From Gymnogyps californianus (lineage: Eukaryota; Chordata; Aves; Accipitriformes; Cathartidae): a DNA stretch of 64,000 bases. Each line of letters begins with the position of its first letter. The stretch's first letter is position 1. Shown piece by piece: positions 1 to 12,892 of this stretch. The notes beneath the pieces are model-generated. The model searched no databases. It was given only the letters and a program-made list of their open reading frames with translations, and was not told the origin of the DNA. Position numbers and translations under genes: made by a program. The stretch is taken from positions 31,041,502-31,105,501 of the forward strand of contig NC_059477.1 in the NCBI RefSeq assembly GCF_018139145.2, in the 5' to 3' direction.

Positions 1-3000
1 CAGGCCAATGCTGACTTATTCCAGGCCAAATACCAAAAAGGAGCTTAGTGTTGGCTGCCGCTGTGGGAATGGCACATCATTGCTCTTTGATCACGTTGTC
101 TGTGCAACATTTGCCTGTTCCCTGGCTCAGGGACTGAAAAGCTCCTGGTGGTTATGAGCCTCATGCCTTAAGTAAGCGTAAGACTAAAGGCATCGTGTGG
201 TCAGCTTATTTTCTGCCATGTGATTCTGTTTAATCAACTTCTCCTCCACTACTCTGATAAGTGCCTGCTTGGAGACTTGCCACTAACCTTCGTTTTCCTG
301 CAAAATCCCCCCAAAGAACTTATTTCTCAAGGATTAAAGCTTAAAGGATAAATTATTCCTTCCCATACACATAAGAACTGTTCTGCCTGCCTGACCTTCC
401 CAGCAAAGCACCAGACAAAGTGTCAGGAGGATGAAGCAGGCAGGCACAGGGTAAGTTGTTCAGTGCTGGTGAAAAGCACTGTGGAGCAGACCAGTCATGT
501 CCAAGGACTCCAGGGACATCAGGACAGGGGACCACAGAGCCTCACAAGGCCTCAGGAAAAGAGGCCACCAAATCTGGCAGGGCTGAGTAGGTTTGCCAGT
601 GCTGCTTTGCAGAGTTCATTGCAGCAAGATTTGCTCGATAAACTTGTCAAACAGGGAAGCTTGTTCCATAAGATGGTGGAGAGCAGTTTGCTGTTGTCTG
701 GCCTCTCCTGCCTTGATCAGAGACATCAAGTGAGTCTGGTACATGTTCCACTTTCCACATTTACAACATCTCAGTCACAAGCAAATTAACTTCTGAGTCA
801 AACTCCTGTTTCCAGGGGAGGGGAGTAACCGGAGTCACCTTACTCCACCTTGAAATAAGAGATTAAACTAACCTTCAGGTCTTATTCTAATTTCTCTGCA
901 TTGAGTTTTGCAAATTGCACCACCGAACAGAGATTGGTTTATTCTGGAGTACAGTCTCCCTTTTATTTCAGAGATCTAACCACCTAGAGGGGTGCAAAAG
1001 GCACATTTCAAAGAGCCGTACAAAGGATTTTAGCAAGCTATGATACTGCTGTGAGTTTTTTTGCTATCTGATACAGCAAACCTCATGGACACAGCATGAT
1101 CTGTCTACTGCCGTGTCATGCACATCACTTCAGCTGCTTAGCAGAACACCAGCAATCTCAAGGGAAAGAATGCCAGATACATCTATTTTTTTTCAAATTA
1201 AAGGTTAACAAGAAAAATAAAGGTGCCTTGGCTGTATTTGCTTTCTTAACTGTTCACTTAACCAGAGCTGTGCTGCAGGAACTAGTTGACGCAGTAGGAT
1301 GATTAGGTGACTGCAGTTATATTTCTTGGGGTTTTTTGTCTGTTCTAGCTGCTGAAACAGGAACAGGGCTTATGTAGTGTCTGTTAACTGCAGCAGGAGA
1401 GGTACAGCCACAGTAGTTATCTAAACCAGTACAATTTCCTGGGTTTCTTTTCCTTCCTAGGGTAAACAGCTGAGTGTAACTTTCCTTGAGTTTACAGTAT
1501 TATCACTGCTTTCATTGTCTGTTCCATGACACAAATCAGGGTTGCTAACAAGAGGAACAACTGCCATCTGGTTTCAAAACTAGGTAACATAGCGAAAACC
1601 ATGACCTCTATGGTCTGCTCACTGTATTTATAGTCCTTGTATTCTCAGCTTAATCATAAGCATGGACCATGTCATCTCAGAGGCAGCTTGGCATGAGGAA
1701 CAAAGTCTCTCTTGAACCTCTGAAGATCCAGTGCAGCCCAGGGTCTAGGGGGTTGCTGAGAGCACAGGCAACAGCACTAACTTTCTGCTGTGCATTGAGC
1801 TGCTTACCTTGTCACATGATACTGTCTAACCATTTTCCTCCTTTCACATCTCTTCTCCTCATTCTTTTTGGATTTTTTTTCCTGCTTCCCCAACTCTTCC
1901 TCCATCCCACCGCATTCAACACAAGTTTACACAGCCCATCTGTGGCTGCTGCTCAATAGGTACCACTTCTGAAGCATCACCACCATTACCATCGCCTCGA
2001 GAAAAAGAACTGGTCTTGGCCACGGTCAGGGCTGGCTGATCAGAGCAGCCCAAAGGTATACACGTGCCAGCCAGATATGCCAGAGAAGAATCTGTTCACA
2101 TTATCTGTTGATCATCATGGGAACATCCTGCTATGGTATACACAGTTCCACCAGGGAGAGTGTAGGAATCACCATAACTTCATGTGAACTTCTATTTTGG
2201 TCAGATTGGCTCCTAAATCATCTCAAGGCAGTGGAAAAGCTAATCTCAAAATTTTATGGAATCACGTAAGGTCTTAAGCATTCTCGGCTCCCTTTCTGTG
2301 GGGTTTTTAAGCTGTTTGGGAACTTTGCTTTATTGACATGAAAGATTTCACCTGAGAAGCTCTACTGCTCCACACATCTGTGCACTTGGCAGCAGTGCCT
2401 TTGATGAATTTTTCTGGCTGCTCTCTAAGTCTGAGCAGCTTCTCCTTCTCATGTCACAGCATGGTTTTCTCCTTGTGTTCCTTCTTCAGAAAGGCTGTGA
2501 TGACATGATACTTCCAGCCTACCTCTAAGGGCAGGTATTCTAGCACACTGATTTCAGGCTGCATACTTTCAAGGTGACCTGCGTTCCCTCTTGATTCCTT
2601 GCTTTGGGAAAGGGTACCCCATTTTGTTTCACCAATGCACCATTCAATCTCTTGGACATTATTGCTCCAACAGTCCTGCTGACAATGCAGCAGAGGGAAT
2701 GGAGCTTGAGAGGATCAGCATTCACCTTGCAGCAAAGGAAGGCTGAGTATGTTGGTTACTGTAACAAATGCTCCTGGAGACACCAGTGTGACACCCCCCG
2801 CTGGAGCTGCTTGGCAGCATTGGCTATGAAGCACCCCAGGAGATGGCATCACCCATCATCTACCAAGCTTTCAGTGAATCAACACCCTGGCTGGCCACAA
2901 AGCTTCTTTGGATGACTCCTTCTCAGGAGGAAGAAAGTCCTATTTGCAATAAAGTCCTCTCCTGGGACAGGTCACCCACAGCACGTATCAACCTGCAGGG

Positions 3001-4143
3001 TGCATCCGATCAATGGATCCTGCACTTGTCTGTAACACCATGAGCCACTCTGCTCCCCTCTTACAACTGGAGAAAGAGCCCATGGGGTTATAACCAAGCA
3101 GAGCCAATGCTTAGGCTTGAGTTAGCTGATGTTCAGGACCCAGGTGGTTTCCCCTGTCCTGTGTACGCACCATGAACCAAGCATTCCCATGCCTTTTGGC
3201 CATGCAGAGCAGATCTTGCCCACCATCCACCTTGGTCTTCACTATTAGCCTCGCAAGGAACAGACATGAGCTGAGCATAGCCTCCAACCCTGCTCCGTAT
3301 CTGGCTCCAAGCTCCCTGGCTCAGACACATGCACTTCTCGGAGGCAAACCTGAGCCAGGAAAACCTATCTAGCCGCCTGTGAGATCTGGGAAGTACAAAG
3401 CCAAATGTCAGCCCACTTTACAGCCTGGCACATCCACTCCTCCTTCAAATTCCTACTCTGCATAGATATAACATCAGCACTAACTGCAGAAAATGGTTAC
3501 AATATGGCTACAAGAGAATTTATTATTCCTCGGGGGGTGGGGGGGCAGGCAGAAAAGGTCAAGGCTGTGACTTGAAGCTCAGCCCCAGCAAAGGGTCCAA
3601 CATCAATTATAACTTCCCAGTGCCAGCTCCAGACCGTTCTCCTCTGGCTTCCAGCTGATAGAGGTGCACCCCCAGCACAACCCCACCAACGCTCAGTCGA
3701 TTGCTAGACATGCCTTTGTGAGCCAGCCCAGTACTGCCAGCCTAGAGGCCTGTCTCCAGCAGTGATCAGCGGCAGATAATTTTGGAAAGAGCAGACACAG
3801 ATAGAGCATATCTGCAGCAGGTAGCTGATGAGGTGGGGAACTGTATCTCAGATCATCTAAAACCATCTTGATCGTCTGCATGTGTTTTATGAAGGCAGAG
3901 GGAACAGTGCAAAAAATGCAGGGGACATGTTGGGTAAGGTGAACAGGAGAACTGAGAGAAGTAAATCAAGCCAGTAGCTGGCCACTCCCTTCCCCTTGCA
4001 GCATGTGATGAGGATCAACAGAGCCTTCACCTAAGCACTCAGCTGAGTGTTTTCTTCTTGTGTGCACTGAAGACTGGCTTTTCAACTCACAAGTTTCACT
4101 CACTCCCTGGCAAGAAAGAGGTAAAAAGCCAAGTCACACTAAA

Positions 4144-4155
4144 GGGGGGGGGGGG
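4144..4155 (+). repeat. G12 homopolymer
   Basis: A run of twelve G bases interrupts otherwise ordinary sequence. Such runs are prone to length errors in sequencing and to length polymorphism. No function is inferred. Confidence 0.9.
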
Positions 4156-5335
4156 ATCAGTCTTTTTTTAACATCATTATTTAACCTATGATTTAATCTC
4201 ATGATGTGCAGGGCCTGAATCATGATGCTGGATTTTTTCAAGGTGGAAATACTCCTGGCTGGACTAGCAATACATGACCAACAGTGAACACAGAAACACA
4301 GCTTTTCCCATGTCCTGTTACATTGCCTCCACCAGTCCCAGGAAAACAACAGAAAACCAGTCCTATACAGTTGGATCCATCAGGGTTGCTGAAGGGACTC
4401 CTAATTCCTTGTTCTAAGACTGCCCCAAGAGTCTCAGCCCAATCCTTAAAATGCACAGGGCAGAGGAAAGAAATCACACATTAATTCTAAGAATAAGCTG
4501 TACGTCCAAAGTTTCTGCTCCCTTCCTTGCAACCAGAAAGATGTATTTTGCAGCACAGCCATAAACCTCAAACTTGGAATGCACTAGTGGCTTACTGCAT
4601 TGGTCTTTCCAGCAAGGCAATATGAACTCTGACTCTCATCTCACTAGTGGGGAAAAAAATCCCCCAACCTAACTCTACTAATCTCAGTTCATTAACTTTA
4701 CACTGGAACCTAGTCCAGCACCCCCCAAAGCTGATGGAAGGTGGATGAGCAGAGTCCTTCCAAGCCAGCAACGCACACCTCATCTGTGAGCTCAGAGAGA
4801 GGCCTGGGGGAGGAAGGAGGTGTTCAGGAGGGTGAAGGAGATGGATGATCTCATCCTACGCCTTGTTTGGTCACATCCCAAAGCTGTCAGGCACTTTGGC
4901 ATATTGCTGGCCGAGGCAGGTTAGCGTGAGGAAATGTGGATGGCAGTAGTGTCAGCAGTCCTGGCCGGGGCGCGATGGCCACAGGCAGTCACACTTCCCA
5001 TTCCTCTGAGTGTGGAAGTACTTAGCAATGCTTCTACAGAAAACCTGGGAGGACTGTACCCATCAGCTGTCTCAGTTGAGGGATTTGTCCTCAGAAGGTC
5101 CAGCGCTGCATGTTGCCTGCTACCAGGCAGTGAGAGTCCTGACAGAGAACTGCAGCTGGCCAGGCTCTGCCTCTGCATCAGCCCTGGGGAACATCACAAG
5201 CTTTTCCCTACCTAGGAGAATTTCTTTTCTTCTTTTTTGCAGATTTTCAACTCCTCAATCCCCAACTCCTCCCACAAGCCTCTCTGAACAACCCCCTCCC
5301 TTTCAGATGCTGATGCTTTTCAGCTGATTAGACTA

Positions 5336-5410
5336 TGGGCCAGACCATGAGCTGGGTGTAAATCAGCATAGCTTGTCAATGCTAATTTACACCCGCTGAG
5401 AATTTCCCTT
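5336..5410. repeat. Palindromic MITE-like ancient repeat remnant
   Basis: The segment begins GGGCCAGACC and contains GGGTGTAAATCAGCATAGC, a short spacer and then the near reverse complement GCTAATTTACACCC, giving an imperfect hairpin. From memory, abundant old repeats of turtles, crocodilians and birds have this shape: a GGCCAGAT-type end and a GTGTAAAT core in inverted orientation. The family name is not assigned. The copy is degraded, with the left terminal motif clear and the right one lost. Confidence 0.5.
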
Positions 5411-8400
5411 CCTTCACCATTTAGCAGAATTATATGACATGTCTTTTATCTCTCCTCACAGTTTAGCTTGCCGTTCCCCTCTCCTGGCCCCTGAGCCTCC
5501 TGCTTTGCTCTGAACTCCCTGTAGGTTTGCAGGATAAGTTGCTTATTTGCAATGTAAAGTGTCTCTCAGTGCCACAGCCCCGTGCAAAGAAACCCAAGAG
5601 AGGCACATTTATCCTTACTTGTGCAGCAAATCCAGCCCCATCTTTTCCTGGCAGCAGTTCCCTACAATACACACTGCACATGACTTGCTAAAGGAAGAAA
5701 TATGTCCCTTACTGCCACTACGCAATGCAGGACCTCTCTGGGGAGGACTAGGGGAGGGAGAACAAGAGGAGTGATCCCACAAAGACCCTGACCTCTCGCC
5801 TTTCTCCTTGAAGCTGATGGTGATGGCTCACCACCCAGCTCAGCGCTGTGTAGATTCTGACTGTCAATAGGCAGGATACTATTAATGACTTCTTGTTGCT
5901 ATGGTGATATCGATGGATAGTCCCTGGGGTTGGTGGGAATTCAGGGAAAGCTAGAAAAAAAAAAAAGTGGGTCAAAAAAATCCCCCAGGAAAATGTGAGT
6001 TTGCCTACAAATGGGCAGTTGTGTGACATCCTAGACTAATTCAGTGGCACTTCACACTTCCTGACTCATCCTCCCTCTTACAAGAACATCATGGTGTTCT
6101 TCAGAGCCAGTGCAAACACTCCTGCTCGCAGCAGGGCTCTGGCGCATAGGCACACTGCTGCAAGCAGATTTCATTACCAGGCGTTATTTTTGCAGCTTCA
6201 CCCTGGCAATTCATTTCACATACAGAGTAAAAATCTTGGCTTCAGTGAAATCCCTTGGACCTGTGCCAGTAGGCACAGAGCCAGGATTTTCCCCAGCTCT
6301 CAGGATGCCTTATCACAAGTGACAATTTCATTCAGCTGCCACGATAGCCACTGGGAACCCCCTGCCTCTCCAGAGCTGTTTCAAGCGTGGAAAAGCCGCT
6401 GTTGCATAGTTTTTTTGCTCTATTTTCCTGAGGCTCAGTGCTGTGCACTCTCCAAAGGTGGTGGTGTGGGCTCTCTCACAGCTTCCTACTCTGCAATATG
6501 CAGTTTAGAGTAATCTTTTACCCTTCATCCTACCTGAGTAATTACTGCTGGCAAGGACAGGCTGTGCTCCAGTCACAACTGGGCCCTCTCACCTGCACAA
6601 GTGTTCTAGGGATTTGGGGCACAGGAACTGCCTTCCTAAAATACCAGTTCTCTCTTTGGCCTTGCTTTCTCTGGGAAAAACATTCCTAATTCAGGTTGGT
6701 GACATATTACTGAAGAAGTGATACAGTCCCAGTGGAACTTCCTCTTCCTCTGCACATGCTATTTATCTAAACCCACCAAGGGGTGTACAAACTGCAAGAT
6801 GCCTTGTTTTGGGGGGGATTTTAGTACAATTAGTAAATTTCACAGTATGCTTTTTGTCCTAGCAAAGACTCTTATCTATTCTGCTGTGTTTTATGTCTAG
6901 GAGTTGCCCTACACACATAGAAACTTACTAGACAAGTTTTTACTCTGAACAGTGGTACCGCTCCAGGCATGTATTACTCCATCACCTGATGGGCACTCTT
7001 ACTCCAGAAAGTTGTTACTGGTTTGGATCTGTTATTACGGAAGAAGTACATCCACAGGGGAGCAGTATCTATACACTATCATTACGCAGACAGTTTTGCC
7101 AGTAAATGCCCCGGTGTAGATCAGATCCAATGTGTCAGCTTTTCCATCTACTTTTGTGTTCAGATCCTTCGCCTCCATGTGAACTCAGGAACTGGAGACA
7201 AAATTGCCCTGTCCCTCTCTTTTGCATCTCTTGATAAATGTAGTTTTAATGGACTATGGAGTCTGAAAGCACTCTACATCAGGAACAGATCCCAAGAGCA
7301 AAATTTAGTTAGTTTCGCCTACGTTACATGTAGCTGTTCATCAAATTTATTGGGCAAGGTTCCTAAGCACGTGGAGGCCGGACCAGCACTGACAGAGGCT
7401 CTCTCTTGTATAGCAACCCTTTGATCAAACTGTCAGCATCATTTATTTGCTTGTGTTTCATGTTCTTGAATGCTCCAGTAAGTTATTTTTCCCAGTTGAC
7501 TATCAGAGGCAAAGGCTGCTCTTTCAAGTTGGATTTGCACATCTTCCCTTCCCCTCCGTTTCAATTAGCTATGGAAATTATTTGGGTTGGTTTTTTTTCC
7601 TAGCTCCTTTTGCCTGCCTGTCTGTATTACAAGCTTTAGGAATACCCGTGGCTGGAGAAGACTCCAGTTGGTGTCTTCCCTGTAGGAAGTGTTACCGCTT
7701 GCAATTAGCACGCCTAATTGCTCTGCTTGACCTGCTGCTGGCCAGGGTGGAGAGCACAGAACCAGCCGCAGTGTCCTGCCTTTCCCCCAGCTAGGAGCGA
7801 CGGGACGTGGGGGCTGTGAGTGCTATGGGTGGAAGAAAGGAGGTATCACCACAAACAGGTGGGGCCAGACAGGGAGGAACTGGTTGATTGCACTGGGACA
7901 CAGAGGCGGCTATAGGAACATAATAGCTTCTTGAAATTGGATCTCTGCCTGTGGGGAACTGTTGTTCTACTGCGTACGCAGCTATTATTTTTCTGCTAAC
8001 AACTCTGTGACTGCAGAGACATGGCAGGTGGTGGACTGCCCAGAGCAGCTCAGGGCTGAGCAGAAGTGGCCAGTTTGGACTGGGCTGGAGCTCTGGGTTC
8101 CTCCACTTGGAGACACCAGGGTAAATGCCTTTAAGGCACAAATCCCAGCACACTGGGAAGAGCACATATTCCAGAGGGCAACTTTCTAAGTGTGGTCTGC
8201 CCTAAACAGCTGGTCACCAAAGGTTTCTCAAAGTAGATCCCTTATATCAAGATATTTAACTTAAAAAGATATCAGATGCATTTAAGATAGAAGAATCTCT
8301 CTGGGCTGTCTTTGACCCCAGCTGGGCATTAACTCTCAGGTGACCCCACAGGAATGGGATTTGGAGAGATCAGACTGGAGGCAATACAGATCCATGGGAT

Positions 8401-9943
8401 TTCTCACCACACACAAACCTGGCCTCACCTGCCCCCACACCCATCACGTCATGCGTGGTTTACTGGCAATGTTTTTAAAGTTGCCATTAAGAAACAAATT
8501 CTAAGACTGATTAATACCAATGCATATGCTCTTGGGATGCTCCTAACCACGTCTATATATGTTAACTTATCAATATTGCCAAGGGACTCTTTCATTTTGG
8601 TGCTCCCCCAGTTCCTGCTCTATAGTGAACGGTGATGGAGGAGGAGGCAGGATATGCCCCTCTGTTGAGAGCCACCTGTAAGAAAATGGTTTTGTTTGCT
8701 GAAATGCACTGGATACTTTGTGCAAGTAAGCTGCATCTTCTTGCGGTGCAGTTAGCCATTGCACATGTAAGATTGTGAAGAAAAGTAAGAATAAATGCAG
8801 CAGTTCTGTAGCTCTTTCTAAGCGAGTGAGGGAGAAGAGGACAGTAAACCAGATCCCTTCTCCCTGTGCTCTGGATCTCAGTTATTAGCTACATCACATA
8901 GTCCCCATGACATTAAGTGTGAGGAAGACCCACCCAGGATCCAGAGTCACAAGATACCCCATGCCCCTTCCTACGCCACTAACTTGCTGCAGGGTCTGAA
9001 GCTGGCTGCTCCCAACCAGCTCTGGGCTCTATATTTCCCTCGCAATCAAAGTTAGGTATCATTACTTTCATGCCATTTTGCAAAACATGCGAAGTCTCTC
9101 CTGAAGGTTGCTACATTCTTGTTAACCTTTATTTTTTTTGCAGCTGGGAAAAAATGAGACACAGATCATAATAGCTGATGAGAGCCCTTGCATGCACATT
9201 TATATTACCAAGGCAGTGCTAAGAGCTGAACCAAGAGCATCACAGCTGAGCTGCAGGCAAACAACCAGCTTTCTTCTAATAACTTGGCTCCTGCACAGCA
9301 CTGAAAGTCTGCAGCCTTTGTGGTTGTCTCAAAGTACCCACACCTACCCAAAGCTGAACGCTCTACAGCAACGAGACACAAAACCACCGTATAGATACAA
9401 CTTGGTAATATCAATCAAAAGAGAGGAAATATTGTCTATGCAGACACCCAATCACTCATGGGAAACATGAATCCTTTGTAAACACCTTTTTTAAGGAGTA
9501 CTCTAAGAAGATACAGTGGGGATGCTGCAGCCAATGTGATGGTAAGACTCTCATGCAACACAGCATCTCAGAAAAGGATTTAACCTCAACTTCATAAATA
9601 CTGCCCATCAACAATTCCTGCATGTAGCTATAACACCTCAGAAAGTTTAATTACCACTTAAGAAATGGAAGACAAAATGAGCTACGTGACCTTTCCCACC
9701 CCAGATCCTGTAGGTCAGCATTATTTAAGACAACTGGGAGCCTGAAAAGCTAAACATTAGTGTTGGCAGATGAACAGATGGATGGATTGCTGCCAGCATA
9801 ATCCATCTTCCCACATGCCTCTGTAGGACTGGGTGACATTCACAACTAACTACTTCCGTATGCAAAGAGAAATGCACGCAATGCAATGAGCAGGCTTTAA
9901 AATGGACTCATCAGCTGGCAGGACCAGTGGCAAAATGCTTTAT

Positions 9944-9983
9944 GGCTGCTATTTAATGTTGCAGGCTGCTATTTAATGTTGCA
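9944..9983 (+). repeat. Tandem duplication of a 20-bp unit (2 copies)
   Basis: The unit GGCTGCTATTTAATGTTGCA occurs twice in direct, perfect succession and is followed by GGC, which starts a third unit. The perfect identity suggests a recent local slippage duplication or a minisatellite seed. No coding consequence is apparent. Confidence 0.95.
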
Positions 9984-10232
9984 GGCGAGGCTGTAAACAA
10001 GAGGCATCAGGCTGTGACAGAAGTGGGGAATGTAGTGACCACAGTGGATTTGCTGTAAGCCAACCCCTGAGCGAGCTGTAAAAAACTGTTGGGATACTGT
10101 CATTTTTTCTTTGTGTATAAATGCTCTAAATCTAATTAACGTTTTAATCAGAGCAGATAAAATTATGGTATTATCAAAGGGGATGCTCTATCTATAGTTT
10201 CATGAAAATTTTCCATCTCTGCTCAAGTTGGA

Positions 10233-10254
10233 TTTTTTTTTTTTTTTTTTTTTT
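10233..10254 (+). repeat. T22 homopolymer
   Basis: An uninterrupted run of 22 T bases. It could be the tail of a minus-strand retroposed transcript, but I see no recognisable element next to it and no flanking duplication. Confidence 0.9.
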
Positions 10255-12859
10255 GCTTGGGGCTCTACAAGTAAATTCCCCAAACACTGAAAAATAGAAA
10301 AGAGTAAAGTCCATTTCACAGGAGATTTCTTAACACAGCCAGTTACTGTGCGGACATCAGCTCCCCTGATGCCAGACGGGACTCAGTCCAGAGCTTTCAG
10401 ATCCAGCTCAAATACCTGTTGCCGGAGCACAGAGAACACTCCTGCTCCCTGAGCGGGGCAGGCACAACTGGGGCTGTGATGCACTGTACCAGTATGAATC
10501 ACGTTGCCCTCTCCAACAGAGAGGGCACTGAAGCCTGCAGACTCCCACATATGCCAGGACTTTTTGGTACTTAGTGAGGATTCAAAAGTAAAATAATTTC
10601 CTTCATCTATTAGCTATAGCAGACTGTTCTGTCAGCTACTAGACTACAACATGACTTTTCTAAATTGACACAAATAACTCTAACATGTATCTTTGTGCCT
10701 ATAGTACCCCAAAGGACAGAGATCTGTCTCTGACTGGTCTACAGTATCACCCAGATCAGACTGTATGTTGTAGGGTTTTTTTACAACGGCTGACGTCTTC
10801 AGGATTTTCTACGTCTGCTGGCAAACATCAGTATTGTTGACAAAAAGTCAGCCAGTACAGCCAAGTGCAGAAATAACACCAATCAAGATCTGAACCTGGG
10901 ACTCCAGGTGAATGAAGCTTCCTGACTAACCCACTGCAGCATCTGGCTTCACTGAACTTGCCTGTGTAATCTGAACAAAAAAAGCACTCATTTCCATTTA
11001 CTATTGCCCATATGCCACCTCTAAATATACTTACATATTAGCATTTACTCAACGTTCAGTACAAAATCCATATGGCTCCTTTCAGCAAGCAGCAACAGCA
11101 AGAAGGGTGAGTTGCAAAGAGAGTCTGGAGATGGAGCTTGTAAAGATTTCTTTCTAAGCACCACATAACACTTATTGCAGATAGACAGTGATGGAAGAGT
11201 TGTTACGACCTGCTCCAGATGGGCCATGTTTTCTTTTTTGCATGAAGCTAAAATTGATTTCTTTTATATGAAGTGTCTACTAGTGATCCCTCTGGAACAG
11301 AAGTTCGGTAGCAGAGCAGATCCAGGCCTAGGCTGAGGACTGTCAGAGCCCCTAGTACGACAGCCTGTAATTACCTTGACCAGCCTCATCTAGGACTTCC
11401 ATCCTTGCTCCTGCCACCCGTTGGCCTCGGAGCTGCATTTAAGTCCTTGCCCTGGTCCTTATCTGAGCTAGGCTGTATGTATATGTATTCTGGCCCGGCC
11501 AACTTGACTTCTTGGGTGACATTAGAGCTGTGTTGGAACTATGGCTTTCTCTGGGGCTTGTTGGACTGTTGGCTGAACCAAGATATAGTCATGGGGCCTA
11601 CTCTGCTCTTCCCAATTGGGCGCAGTGGGACTGTACCCCTTGTCCAAGGTTGCTGTCTCAACCTGCCCTGCTGCCTGGCTTCCACCTCACCTTCCTTTCC
11701 ACAGACATCCACCCTTACTTGCTCCTTGACAAGGAGTTTTCCGAGCCCTTGCATTTGGCGAGTATTACTTCCCCAGGTTAAACAGAAGAAAGAATGTTCA
11801 CATGGAACAAGAGAGTAGAAAATCAAGAGTTTTCAAATGTCCCCTGCAGCAACCACTGCCAGGAGACCTTCCAGGATGTACGAGCAAAGCAACTCAAGCC
11901 TGTCACAAGTCGCCTTCTGACTTCTGAATGGCAAACCACCCAAATGAGAGCCTCTGAATGTTAACGATTTGCTTTAACAGACAAAGGGTAAAAATGTGTT
12001 TGCTGTCACTGCCTAAATCACAGAAAAAAATGTGGCAGCCAATTAACTACTTCTGGATAATGCTTACCTTAACCATCAAGACTACAAGACCATTCACATC
12101 CAGTGAAAGAGAAAAAGGCTACATGCCTGTAAGAGACTGCAGTCAGAGTGGTAAATCAGGGGCCTCATGTTGCTATTACTCCCGATCTTATAGATGATGG
12201 GTTCTTAACTCCAAAAATTGTTGTATCCCTTGTGGGCACATGCTGTGTTAGACTTAATCTTGACAGATAGCAAGGAATTGATCACAGAATTAAAAACATA
12301 ACTGGTTGCTTAGTTACCAATGATCACTACACAGTTGTATTCGCTGTGTGCAAACAGAGCCCAGTGCAACCCAATTATCCATCATTATGACTGTCAGTTT
12401 CAGAGAGCTGAAAACAACTGTGAGCCAGGTAATAAAGGAAATTTGAGTAGAAAAATACAAATGATAATTGGGAGACTATTTTTTTTGCTAAATGTTGAAA
12501 TAGCCACAATCCTGTGGCTGAGGAAAGTAAATCTATTGCTTTGGAAAAAAAACAGGATTCTCGTTTATTGAGAAAGTGAAAGCAAGCATGTTATGTGTAT
12601 AAACACTGGCAAAACAGAAAGTAGTAAATAAAAATGACAAGCTAAGAATTGCACAAAACTGATAAGGGAAAAAAGACACAGGAAGAATTAAAGAGCTTCA
12701 GGATTAATGATGGCATGAAGGAGCTGAAATACGTTGGGTGCTAAAAACAGCACAGTTGTCATTCCAAAACTGAAGTGGAACTACAGTCAGTAGCAGTGCC
12801 ATGAATGTAGAGTAAGTAGAAAGCTACCTCTGTCAGCTGCTCAGCAATAACTGTCTTGG

Positions 12860-12892
<33 letters not shown>

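Noticed and set aside
10233..10254. T22 as the tail of a processed pseudogene
   Set aside because: No recognisable transcript sequence or target duplication next to it.
10860..10970. Possible MIR-like piece (GATCTGAACCTGGGACTCC)
   Set aside because: Only one short motif fits and the flanks do not.
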